26,922 bases of DNA from an uncultured Oscillospiraceae bacterium (GTDB taxonomy: Bacteria; Bacillota; Clostridia; Oscillospirales; Acutalibacteraceae), in NCBI GenBank assembly GCA_900539855.1, contig UQDO01000033.1, positions 1 through 26,922 on the forward strand, written 5' to 3'. The position numbers were made by a program, and so were the translations under genes. Positions within the stretch are counted from its first letter, which is position 1, and each line of letters starts with the position of its first letter. Of the stretch, positions 16,154 to 22,951 are shown one piece after another. Below the pieces are notes generated by a model. It was given only the letters and a program-made list of their open reading frames with translations. It searched no databases and was not told the DNA's origin.

Positions 16154-16227
16154 CCTGCCACCGGGTAGGGATGCCAAGGCATCTGCCGCACATCGTTAGG
16201 TCTTAGAAGATGTGCAAAGCAGATGTC
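16154..16227 (+). promoter_or_regulatory. Structured leader of pnuC with mutually exclusive helices (candidate riboswitch)
   Basis: Directly visible pairings: P1 CCTGCC/GGTAGG (16154-16159 with 16164-16169); P2 GATGCC/GGCATC (16170-16175 with 16178-16183); P3 GCACATC/GATGTGC (16088+100 to 16194 with 16209-16215), whose 3' arm includes the start codon at 16210; and P4 GGCATCTGC/GCAGATGTC (16178-16186 with 16219-16227). P4 stacks on P3 and buries the start and first codons, but it shares bases 16178-16183 with P2, so P2 and P4 cannot coexist. That is the layout of a translational switch. NAD-type ligands are plausible because the gene is pnuC; I see no match to TPP or FMN riboswitch consensus motifs. 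The class is inferred and untested. Confidence 0.5.
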
Positions 16228-16938
16228 TTTTATTTTGGAAAGGAAGATTTATATAAAAAAACAGGATATTTTACTAAAACCGAAATTGCACTGTGGTGTA
16301 TTTCGGCTCTGACCGTTACCGTGTCGTTCTTTATAGGCGGAGGCAGGGACTATCTCAATCTTGCGGCATCGCTTGTCGGCATAACCTCCCTTATACTGTG
16401 TGCAAAGGGCAATTCGGTAGGTCAGGTGCTGATGATAGTTTTCAGTATTATGTACGGGATAGTCTCGCTGTCGTTCAGATACTATGGTGAAATGATGACA
16501 TACCTCGGCATGACAGCGCCGATGGCTGTGTTTTCGCTTGTTTCATGGCTGAAAAATCCGTATGAGGGCAACCGCTCCGAGGTAAGGCTCGACAGTCTCT
16601 CAAAGAGATCGGCTGCTGTTATGGCGGTACTGACCGTAGTTGTAACGGCACTGTTTTATTTTATACTCAAAGAATTGGGAACAGCAAACATTATACCGAG
16701 CACCATATCGGTTGCGACCAGCTTTATAGCCGCGTACCTTACCTTTAAAAGATCAAGATTTCTGTCATTTGCATATGCAATGAACGACATTGTGCTTATA
16801 ATTCTCTGGACGGCGGCTTCATTTGCAGATATCTCATACATCACGGTCGATATATGCTTTGTTGTGTTTTTCGCCAATGATATGTATGGGTTTATAAACC
16901 TTACGCGCATTGCCAGACGGCAGAAAACGGATAAGTAA
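16210..16938 (+). CDS. pnuC: PnuC-family nicotinamide riboside/mononucleotide transporter
   Basis: A 242-residue membrane protein with about seven hydrophobic segments, starting near residue 26 (LWCISALTVTVSFF). The family pattern is clear: AKGNSVGQVLMIVFSIMYG, SFRYYGEMMTYLGMTAPMA, then SWLKNPY, a variable linker, and near the end WTAASFADISYITVDICFVVFFANDMYG. PnuC proteins are facilitators that import a vitamin-B3 nucleoside for NAD synthesis; relatives carry riboflavin or thiamine, so the substrate is not proven. Homology begins around YFTKTEIALW, about 17 residues after ATG 16210, but an in-frame TAG two codons before that ATG and no better downstream start fix it. The ribosome site is poor and the start codon lies in a potential stem, suggesting translational control. 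Confidence 0.88.
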   Translation: MCKADVFYFGKEDLYKKTGYFTKTEIALWCISALTVTVSFFIGGGRDYLNLAASLVGITSLILCAKGNSVGQVLMIVFSIMYGIVSLSFRYYGEMMTYLGMTAPMAVFSLVSWLKNPYEGNRSEVRLDSLSKRSAAVMAVLTVVVTALFYFILKELGTANIIPSTISVATSFIAAYLTFKRSRFLSFAYAMNDIVLIILWTAASFADISYITVDICFVVFFANDMYGFINLTRIARRQKTDK

Positions 16939-16996
16939 CATATGAATGTGCAGACCGGGACGGGAAATACGCTTTTTCATTTGATGATTTTCAGGA

Positions 16997-17107
16997 AAAT
17001 TTTAGTTTATAGGTGAATAGCATTCGTATAATTAATTGACAGACATAGGTCATTCCCTACAAATGCACAATTAGATTTTCGGTTTCTTACGCTCATAAAC
17101 TAAAATT
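16997..17107. repeat. Small inverted-repeat element, copy 2 (hairpin-deleted)
   Basis: A 111-bp unit with AATTTTAGTTTAT (16998-17010) and ATAAACTAAAATT (17095-17107) as 13-bp perfect inverted ends, matching copy 1. The inner text also matches (TTGACAGAC, then TTCCCTACAAA and CAATTAG), but the left arm of the central hairpin is missing: only ATTCCCTAC remains. It lies in the 245-bp gap between pnuC and the convergent gene ending at 17184. Confidence 0.75.
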
Positions 17108-17127
17108 CAGCGGTATTAAAAGACCAA

Positions 17128-17162
17128 AAACAGCGGCAGGAGTTTTGCTCCTGCCGCTGTTT
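17128..17162 (-). terminator. Rho-independent terminator (convergent gap)
   Basis: A 15-bp perfect stem (17128-17142 with 17148-17162, arms with CAGCGGCAGGAG, 5-nt loop). On the minus strand it is followed by TTTTTGGTCTTTT and ends the gene 17184-17600; on the plus strand it is followed only by TTTGATG, so it may also weakly end pnuC. Confidence 0.85.
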
Positions 17163-17183
17163 GATGCTTGTTGTTTTCGGTTG

Positions 17184-17600
17184 TTATTGCTGCTTTTCAA
17201 GTTCCGAATCTGCCGAAACGGCGCTTATTGAGTCCTCGCTTACCATATAGACCTCGGTGTCACACAGAAGAGCCAACTGACCTACAAAATTGCTGCCTTT
17301 TCCCGGCGCACCGGTGAAAACGCCGACCGGCTTGATGCGGTCAATAAGATCAACAAGGCTGAGCAGCGGAGTTTCATCATATATTTCGTTTATAAACACG
17401 CCGGTCTTATCGTTTATATCGGTAAGGCACTGATCCTCCGCCAGTTTTTTCCCCGGTTCAATATGGTTTGAACGTATTATCACGGCGGTGACAAGACCGG
17501 GATCGCCGACCTTATCCTTTGCTGCTTCAATTATATTAACGCAGTGCGGCTGTGCCGTTATGCAGGCAACTGCTCTTTTACTTGTCTTGTTATCTGACAT
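17184..17600 (-). CDS. Small Usp-like (alpha/beta nucleotide-binding fold) protein, function unknown
   Basis: 138 residues, no membrane segment or signal peptide. The N-terminus (KRAVACITAQPHCVNIIEAA, about 8-27, then a GLVTAVIIRS strand) resembles universal-stress-protein-type domains such as those in KdpD (a CVTGQ-x-CE/R-LI-like opening). A possible ribose/phosphate-binding segment is FTGAPGKGSNFVGQLALLCDTEVYMVSED (about 94-122), where Usp domains place their G-x9-G-S/T loop, but the fit is loose. The start is ATG 17600, with AAAGGA about 11 nt upstream, longer than usual. It is a single-gene unit with its own promoter and terminator. The fold assignment is tentative; the gene itself is convincing. 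Confidence 0.65.
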   Translation of the reverse strand: MSDNKTSKRAVACITAQPHCVNIIEAAKDKVGDPGLVTAVIIRSNHIEPGKKLAEDQCLTDINDKTGVFINEIYDETPLLSLVDLIDRIKPVGVFTGAPGKGSNFVGQLALLCDTEVYMVSEDSISAVSADSELEKQQ

Positions 17601-17642
17601 CTTAACCCATTTCCTTTCGATTGAATATACGATATCATATCT

Positions 17643-17671
17643 ATTGTATCATATTCCGGACCAAAAAACAA
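17643..17671 (-). promoter_or_regulatory. Sigma-A-type promoter of the Usp-like gene
   Basis: Minus-strand TTGTTT (17666-17671), 17-nt spacer, TACAAT (17643-17648), 42 bases before the start at 17600. The -35 is weak, the -10 good. The remaining gap up to 17876 shows only AT-rich sequence and the GGAGG of the decayed hydrolase. Confidence 0.55.
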
Positions 17672-17876
17672 ATACATAAATTCAAATCAGTTCGGTTTAC
17701 ATAATACTCGTGATAATATGGCGACAGGTACTGCCCCGGCGGTGAAAATATAAACGGAAATTTTGAAACCGAAACAATAAAGCCGCAAATTATTATTGCC
17801 TTAAATTCGTAAGTGTGATAATTTATAAAGAAGAGCAGACGGAAAAACGGCTGCTTTTCTGTGGAGGTATTGAATA

Positions 17877-18644
17877 ATGAAAAAGCTGGACGGTATTTTT
17901 CCGGTCTGGGGACCATATTCAAAAAAAATATATGGGTATTTCCCGTATTGTCGATGAAGAAATGAAACGTGGAATCAGGTTTGACTGCACCGCAGCACCG
18001 AGGGCGTTTATCCTCTTGTTTCAGGTATCTGCACGAATGAGCAGACAGAAAGGCTGCTCGGACACCTCAAAAGTGAAAAGGAAATGCTTAGCCGGTATGG
18101 CATCAGCGCAGTAGATATAGGAGCGTCATATTATAAGGTCGACGGATACTGGAACGGAAACATCTGGTTTCCGCATCAGTGGCTTTTATTCAGGACCATG
18201 CTTGATCTTGGCGAGGATGATTTTGCATTTGAGATAGCAAAGCGTGCGCTGAATATCTGGAAACGCGAATGTGAGTATTCATATTACACATTTGAAATGG
18301 TCAATGTAGAGACCGGCCGCGGCGGCTGGTTCCACAATTTCAGCGGTCTTTCAATGCCGCTCAACCGCTGGGCGGCAGCATATTACAAACCCGGTACGGT
18401 AACTGCAGGCTTTGACACATATATATCGAAAGCTGAGTTTTCGGATGATAATTCAAAAGCAGACCTTTGCCTCTTGAAGCCTAAGGGAAAGAAGTGTACC
18501 GTGATAGTAACACTTAATGACGGCTTTTCTTACAAGGCTTCTGCGAACTGTGAGCTTAAAACTGCTTCACGTTTCCAAGGAGAGATCGAACTGCAGCTTC
18601 CGGCATCTGCCGAAAGGATAGAAGTCATGCTGACTGCAAAATGA
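17877..18644 (+). pseudogene. Decayed glycoside hydrolase (MGH1/GH63-like alpha/alpha-toroid), N- and C-terminal remnants
   Basis: A good ribosome site (GGAGG 17863-17867) and ATG 17877 open a frame reading MKKLDGIFPVWGPYSKK that stops after 26 codons. Removing one A from the A8 tract at 17921-17928 restores YMGISRIVDEEMKRGIRFDC, a family-like N-terminus. Near 17975-17995 the text jumps to a third frame, readable from about 17985 to the stop at 18644: TEGVYPLVSGICTNEQTERL onward, including YWNGNIWFPHQWLLFRTM, as in GH63/trehalase-like toroids. So about 40 N-terminal and 220 C-terminal residues remain, and the several hundred catalytic residues between them are gone. Two lesions (a +1 frameshift and a large internal deletion) make a product of normal function very unlikely. 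The exact hydrolase family is from memory of motifs. Confidence 0.75.
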
Positions 18645-18711
18645 CATTTGGCTGATAGAAGGTGCGCGGCAGGAAAAAAGCTGAAAATAAGCGGTAAATG
18701 AGAAATTTGTG

Positions 18712-18741
18712 TTGACAAAACTACCGCTTTGGTGTGATAAT
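18712..18741 (+). promoter_or_regulatory. Sigma-A-type promoter of rsmD-coaD
   Basis: TTGACA (18712-18717), then an extended -10 TGTGATAAT with its hexamer GATAAT at 18736-18741 (18-nt spacer). It lies 35 bases before the rsmD start, just after the pseudogene. Confidence 0.6.
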
Positions 18742-18775
18742 ATAAACGTAGTATATTATACCTAAAGGAGAACCG

Positions 18776-19339
18776 ATGAGAGTAATTACAGGAACGGCGC
18801 GCGGCAGAGTTCTTGAAACGCTTGATGGTGAAGCGGTAAGACCGACCACCGAAAAAACCAAGGAAGCCATTTTCAGCGCCATTCATTTTGATATAGAGGG
18901 ACGCCGTGTTCTTGATCTGTTTGCAGGCTCGGGTCAGCTCGGGATCGAGGCGCTCAGCCGCGGAGCTGAAAAAGCAGTGTTCACCGACGCCTCGCAGCAG
19001 TCGATAGATGTTGTAAAAAGAAATGTCAAAAAAGCCGGTTTTGAAAAGCAATCGGTCGTATGTAAGACAGATTATGCGTCGTTTTTAAAAGGAACGCGCG
19101 AGACCTTTGATATAGCTTTTCTGGACCCACCATATGCGGCAGGGATACTTTCGGACGCATTAGTCTTAACGTGCGCCAGGATGAGCGAATACGGCATAAT
19201 AATATGCGAGCATCCGGCGGATGCCGTTCTGCCGGAGAATGTCGGCGGCTTTTCGGTTTACAGGCGATATAAGTACGGTAAAATCGTAAATGTTACTATT
19301 TATAAAAAACCCTTGGAAGAGGTAGATGCAGATGAATAA
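18776..19339 (+). CDS. rsmD: 16S rRNA (guanine(966)-N(2))-methyltransferase
   Basis: Methylates G966 of 16S rRNA in the small-subunit head, using S-adenosylmethionine. The 187-residue protein shows the family opening MRVITGTARGR, the VRPTTEKTKEAIFSAI segment (about 22-37), the SAM-binding LDLFAGSGQLGIEALSRGA (about 46-64) and the catalytic N-methyltransferase motif LDPPY (about 117-121). AAAGGAG lies 5 nt before ATG 18776. Its stop codon overlaps the start of coaD, the classic Firmicutes rsmD-coaD arrangement. Confidence 0.96.
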   Translation: MRVITGTARGRVLETLDGEAVRPTTEKTKEAIFSAIHFDIEGRRVLDLFAGSGQLGIEALSRGAEKAVFTDASQQSIDVVKRNVKKAGFEKQSVVCKTDYASFLKGTRETFDIAFLDPPYAAGILSDALVLTCARMSEYGIIICEHPADAVLPENVGGFSVYRRYKYGKIVNVTIYKKPLEEVDADE

Positions 19340-19835
19340 AATATTGGCTGTTTGCCCCGGCAGCTTTGATCCCGTAACAGTGGGTCATCTTGATATAATC
19401 AAACGTGCTGCCAAAATGTTTGAAGAAGTAATAGTAGTTGTAATGACCAACTCCTCAAAGCATCCGAGCTTTACTGCCGAGGAACGCATGGAGATGATAG
19501 GTGCAGCTACCGCTGATATACCGAACGTTTCGGTAGATAAATACGACGGTCTGCTTGCCGACTATGCGGCTATGCGCGGTGCCGGCGCGATAGTAAAGGG
19601 TCTGCGCGCCATGTCGGATTTTGAATATGAATTCCAGATGGCGCTTACAAACAGAAAACTCAATCCCAACATAGAGACCGTTTTCCTTACCACCACGGCG
19701 GACAATATGTATTTGAGTTCAAGCATGGTAAAGGAAATAGCAAGAATGGGCGGAGACATACGGGATTTTGTGCCCGATGTTATACATGACAGCATTGTCA
19801 CAAGACTCGAAAGTGAAAGGAAGTTTGACTTATGA
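19332..19835 (+). CDS. coaD: Phosphopantetheine adenylyltransferase
   Basis: Catalyses the penultimate step of coenzyme A synthesis, joining ATP and 4'-phosphopantetheine to dephospho-CoA. The nucleotidyltransferase signature is complete: CPGSFDPVTVGHLDII with the T/HxGH motif (residues about 8-23), VKGLRAMSDFEYEFQMALTNRKL in the middle, and YLSSSMVKEIARMGGD near the end (ISSS/T-type loop). I use ATG 19332 (167 residues), 9 nt after GAGG; the ATG at 19326 would be only 3 nt from it. The start overlaps the rsmD stop, and the stop overlaps the next start (ATGA at 19832), so the three genes are translationally coupled. Confidence 0.96.
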   Translation: MNKILAVCPGSFDPVTVGHLDIIKRAAKMFEEVIVVVMTNSSKHPSFTAEERMEMIGAATADIPNVSVDKYDGLLADYAAMRGAGAIVKGLRAMSDFEYEFQMALTNRKLNPNIETVFLTTTADNMYLSSSMVKEIARMGGDIRDFVPDVIHDSIVTRLESERKFDL

Positions 19836-20317
19836 ATATGGATGACCTCATAGAACAGCTTGATGAAACACTGGATGGCGGATTTAAAATGCCGGGAAAA
19901 CGCGTCGTTGTTGACGTTGAAAAGGTTCGCGCTATAGTTGACGATATGCGCATGACCATGCCTACCGAGATCAAGCAGGCAAAGGGCATAGTTGCCAACC
20001 GTGCCGATATTATCAATGACGCCAAGCGTGAGGCAGACAACATTCTCCGCACTGCCGAGGAAAGGGCAAACGCCATGGTAGCCCAGGAGGAGATAACCAA
20101 GCTTGCCCGTGCCAAGGCAGGAGAGATACTTGCAGCCGCTCAGAAAAAGAGCCGCGAGATGCGTAAGGCAGCTCAGGATTTTGTTGACGATCTTATGGCA
20201 AGATCGGACGAGCAGCTTTCAGCTAACCTTGCCGAAATCAAAAAGACCCGTGCTGCGCTCCGCCAGCAGATACCGCCGGCAAATGCGCAGAAGCAGGAAG
20301 ACCGCAGCAACGGCTGA
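19832..20317 (+). CDS. Coiled-coil protein (F0 subunit-b/DivIVA-like), function unknown
   Basis: 161 residues, almost entirely charged, alanine-rich helix from about 30 to 145 (EIKQAKGIVANRADIINDAK and AEERANAMVAQEEITKLARA), as in coiled coils; automatic annotation often calls such proteins ATPase-like or DivIVA-like. No membrane segment or nucleotide motif is visible, so ATP synthase membership is not supported. ATG 19832 overlaps the coaD stop by four bases (ATGA), with AAAGGAAG 8 nt upstream. The position directly after coaD is recurrent in Clostridia as I remember it. A cytosolic structural or division-site role is only a guess. A terminator follows at 20342-20376. Confidence 0.8.
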   Translation: MNMDDLIEQLDETLDGGFKMPGKRVVVDVEKVRAIVDDMRMTMPTEIKQAKGIVANRADIINDAKREADNILRTAEERANAMVAQEEITKLARAKAGEILAAAQKKSREMRKAAQDFVDDLMARSDEQLSANLAEIKKTRAALRQQIPPANAQKQEDRSNG

Positions 20318-20341
20318 CCTGCATATATCAGATTTTAAGCT

Positions 20342-20376
20342 GCGCCCGACAGATGCTGCTGCCGGGCGCGGTTTTT
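20342..20376 (+). terminator. Rho-independent terminator after the coaD operon
   Basis: Stem GCGCCCG (20342-20348) / CGGGCGC (20363-20369), extendable inside by CAG/CTG pairs, then GG and TTTTT (20372-20376). It ends only 12 bases before the next start codon, so it may also work as a partial attenuator for the rhodanese-TtcA gene, whose GGAG ribosome site follows directly. Confidence 0.8.
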
Positions 20377-20388
20377 GTGGAGTAAAAT

Positions 20389-21498
20389 ATGGAGATAACT
20401 GTTAAAGACCTGTTGAGTACTGCCCCTTCGGATTTCTTATTGCTTGATATGAGAAGCGAGACCGAGAGGGAGTACGGCTCTATCCCGGGCTCTGTTTCCT
20501 TCGATGAGCACACGGTGGAGCAGCACCGCGGAAAACGACTCGTGCTGTACTGTGCGAGAGGCATTATAAGTGTTGATGCCGCAGAGGCGCTTTGCGACAA
20601 GGGATTTGAGGCATACAGTCTAAAGGGCGGATATGCAGCGTGGCTGAGGAATAAAATAGAGGATCAGCAGGCGGATGAGGTCAAAGCAAGGGTGGAGCAG
20701 AGCCTCAGGAAAAAATTCAGGGTGCCTTTGATGAGCAAATTCATAAAGGCACTTAAAACATATAAGCTTGTAAACGAGGGCGACAAGGTCGCGGTCTGTA
20801 TTTCGGGCGGCAAGGACTCCATGCTTATGGCAAAGCTGTTCGGGGAGCTTAAGCTCCACAGCGACGTGAATTTTGACGTCGAATATATCGTTATGGATCC
20901 CGGATATAATAAGGAAAACCGCCGCATAATCGAGGAAAATGCTAAAAATCTCGGAATACCGATAAAGATATTTGAGACAAATATCTTTGACTCGGTATAT
21001 CATGTTGAGAAGTCACCATGCTATCTTTGTGCGAGGATGAGAAGAGGATACCTTTATAACTTTGCAAGGGAACTCGGCTGCAACAAAATAGCGCTCGGGC
21101 ATCATTATGACGACGTTATAGAGACTATTTTGATGGGTATGCTGCACGGTGCCCAGATACAGACCATGATGCCTAAATTACGCAGCACAAATCACGAGGG
21201 TATGGAGCTTATACGTCCGCTTTACCTCATAAGGGAGGACGATATAAAGGCGTGGCGCGACTATAACGATCTGCATTTCATACAGTGTGCCTGCAAGTTT
21301 ACCGATACCTGCACGACCTGCAACGACGGGCAGAATCATTCGAAAAGGCAGGAGACAAAGGAACTGATAAGGGCGCTCAAAAGCTCCAATCCGGATGTTG
21401 AAAAGTGCATTTTCAGAAGTGTCGAAAATGTCAATATCGATACGGTAATAGCCTATAAAAAGGACGGAGTAAAACATAGCTTTCTGGATGATTATTGA
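20389..21498 (+). CDS. Rhodanese-TtcA-like fusion: putative tRNA 2-thiolation enzyme
   Basis: A 369-residue two-domain cytosolic protein. Residues about 1-90 are a rhodanese (sulfur-carrier) domain with persulfide cysteine C55 in LVLYCARGIISVDAA and the GGYAAW ending. Residues about 115-350 are a TtcA/TilS-type ATP-pyrophosphatase: PP-loop SGGKDS (139-144), C211-x-x-C214, and the ALGHHYDDVIETILM motif. TtcA enzymes make 2-thiocytidine-32 in tRNA with an Fe-S cluster; a third cluster cysteine is expected, and C300 or C302 could serve. Additional cysteines C308 and C311 (TCTTC) are unusual and could bind a metal. The fusion suggests that the rhodanese domain hands sulfur to the thiolase, analogous to ThiI, where the order of domains is reversed. 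GGAG lies 7 nt before ATG 20389, right after a terminator. Confidence 0.88.
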   Translation: MEITVKDLLSTAPSDFLLLDMRSETEREYGSIPGSVSFDEHTVEQHRGKRLVLYCARGIISVDAAEALCDKGFEAYSLKGGYAAWLRNKIEDQQADEVKARVEQSLRKKFRVPLMSKFIKALKTYKLVNEGDKVAVCISGGKDSMLMAKLFGELKLHSDVNFDVEYIVMDPGYNKENRRIIEENAKNLGIPIKIFETNIFDSVYHVEKSPCYLCARMRRGYLYNFARELGCNKIALGHHYDDVIETILMGMLHGAQIQTMMPKLRSTNHEGMELIRPLYLIREDDIKAWRDYNDLHFIQCACKFTDTCTTCNDGQNHSKRQETKELIRALKSSNPDVEKCIFRSVENVNIDTVIAYKKDGVKHSFLDDY

Positions 21499-21552
21499 TA
21501 ATTTGCATAATTACAAAACGAGCCGACAGGGAAGAATATTCCCTGCCGGCTG

Positions 21553-21580
21553 AGCGTGTCGAAAAAGTCGACACGCTTTT
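21553..21580 (+). terminator. Rho-independent terminator of the rhodanese-TtcA gene
   Basis: A 10-bp perfect stem AGCGTGTCGA / TCGACACGCT (21553-21562 with 21568-21577, loop AAAAG) ends in TTTT (21577-21580). It lies 54 bp after the stop codon at 21498 and directly follows the H1 hairpin. Confidence 0.7.
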
Positions 21581-21784
21581 GGACGGGAATGCCGCTCGCT
21601 CGAAAATCAAAGATTTTCGGACTGCGCTCTATCCCCGCCAATACCACCCCAGTGTCCTTGAAAAACCGCTATATTCTGCGGTTTTTCGCTTACAAGGTGT
21701 TTTTCCGCCGCGCATGTCAGCGGAAAAACAGAAAATGCAGCATAACCGACGAAAGAGTAGACTTTGGGGTTTATCGACAGACTG

Positions 21785-21818
21785 AGCCGGCAGGGAAGAA
21801 TATTCCCTGCCGGCTTTT
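21785..21818 (+). terminator. Second terminator-like hairpin (H6)
   Basis: A 13-bp perfect stem AGCCGGCAGGGAA / TTCCCTGCCGGCT (21785-21797 with 21803-21815) followed by TTTT on the plus strand. The same hairpin without a T-run is at 21522-21550, so this may be the original terminator of the upstream gene, pushed away by an insertion. Confidence 0.65.
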
Positions 21819-21875
21819 AGGTACACTGAACTTGGAAACCTTAATTTGCTGTTTTTAATTCATAACGGACTATGG

Positions 21876-22922
21876 CTATTTGCCGAGCAAATGCCCGATA
21901 ACAGCGCCTATTTTATCAGCCATCATGTACATTCCGAGATCGTTCGGATGGCAGCCGTCAACGGTGCAGTCAAACCGTACATCATCCGGAAAGAACGAAT
22001 ATCCGTCTATAAAATATACATTTTCGTCGCCAAGACTTTTGGCATTCAGATATGTGTTCATTATCACGCTGCGGCGGTCGCGATCCGCGCCAAGCAGCCT
22101 GCCGTCAGGCTTTGTGACCATTATTACCGGAAGATCCGGTTTCAGCTCTCTGAATCTTTTGAAAAACGGCTCGTGCGTTGCCTTTAAATTGTCGGTGTCA
22201 GGTGCGTTGTGGTCGTAATCAAGGACAAGCAGACTGATATCAAGCCGACCCAAGAAATCAGCCATTGCAAGCTCGCCGCGGCAGTGACCGGAGTAGCCGA
22301 AATTATAGTAATCGCAATCGTATTTTCTTGATATAAAGCTTTCATATGCAGTGCCGGGTCTTGACGCCGCAAAGCCCTGCGTTATCGATGAGCCGTAGAA
22401 TGCGACCGGAACAGGGTGCCTGTATTCGGAGTGCTTTTTTAAAACCGAGCCTTTCTTTATGCCGACATGAAGTGCTTTTACGGCTCTTGCAAGCGGCAGA
22501 TTGACCGTGAATTCACGAATGCCGTCGCAGCCAACGTCTTTTATTCCTTCGACATATTCCTCGCAGTCTATGGGCGGATAAAAGGAGCCGCAGTACTGCT
22601 GCCTGACGCCGTCAGAAACGTAAATATCAAAGCCGGTGTTAGCAAGCCTTGTGACATGCGGACTGCCGTTGTCATACGCCGAAACGTCGGCTTTTATTGC
22701 TATATAAGGCGAATCGGTCGCAAATCTTATACGACCGCCTGCCGGAGAGGCGCTGCCGGCGTGCACGGCAGGACTGACCTTTGACGAATCCTCATCAGAC
22801 ATTCTTGTTAATGCATCCTTGCATAAAAGACCGTGAATCGAAAACGGCTTTTCATGCACCTCATGCCATTCTATATCCGGTTTGTCGGCACGAAGCCCTT
22901 TAAGGCAGTAGCCTTCCCACAT
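21876..22922 (-). CDS. SGNH/GDSL-family hydrolase (probable carbohydrate or lipid esterase)
   Basis: 348 residues with two parts: an N-terminal beta-rich domain (about 1-165, as in SGNH proteins with a jelly-roll accessory domain) and a C-terminal SGNH hydrolase (about 170-345). Signature residues: nucleophile S179 in YGSSITQG (block I), G209 in the NFGYSG block, N239 in LDYDHNAP (block III), and the D322-x-x-H325 dyad in VDGCHPNDLG. Such enzymes remove acetyl or similar groups from sugars; the substrate is not evident. There is no signal peptide, so it should act in the cytosol on imported oligosaccharides or metabolites. GGAGGG lies 7 nt before ATG 22922. It follows the gene ending at 22952 by 29 bp, in one probable operon. 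Confidence 0.88.
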   Translation of the reverse strand: MWEGYCLKGLRADKPDIEWHEVHEKPFSIHGLLCKDALTRMSDEDSSKVSPAVHAGSASPAGGRIRFATDSPYIAIKADVSAYDNGSPHVTRLANTGFDIYVSDGVRQQYCGSFYPPIDCEEYVEGIKDVGCDGIREFTVNLPLARAVKALHVGIKKGSVLKKHSEYRHPVPVAFYGSSITQGFAASRPGTAYESFISRKYDCDYYNFGYSGHCRGELAMADFLGRLDISLLVLDYDHNAPDTDNLKATHEPFFKRFRELKPDLPVIMVTKPDGRLLGADRDRRSVIMNTYLNAKSLGDENVYFIDGYSFFPDDVRFDCTVDGCHPNDLGMYMMADKIGAVIGHLLGK

Positions 22923-22951
22923 TATGATTCCCTCCGTTTTAATGAAAATTA

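Larger units (their letters stand above)
21522..21818. repeat. Cluster of six hairpins bounded by a duplicated hairpin
   Basis: The 377-bp gap 21499-21875 contains no credible gene but six stem-loops: H1 (21522-21550, GCCGACAGGGAA type), H2 (21553-21577), H3 CGAAAATC/GATTTTCG (21601-21619), H4 AAAAACCGC/GCGGTTTTT (21661-21686), H5 TGTTTTTCCGC/GCGGAAAAACA (21698-21730) and H6 (21785-21815). H1 and H6 are near-identical (one base differs in the paired core), with the same GAATA loop, so the 230-odd bases between them look inserted or bounded by a duplication. No transposase is encoded. Confidence 0.6.

Noticed and set aside
16141..16209. Classical TPP or FMN riboswitch before pnuC
   Set aside because: The conserved TPP (CTGAGA) and FMN motifs are absent and the leader is too short.
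9087..17107. TA target duplication around the inverted-repeat elements
   Set aside because: Copy 1 could be read as TA-flanked, but copy 2 has AA and CA flanks, so no consistent duplication can be claimed.
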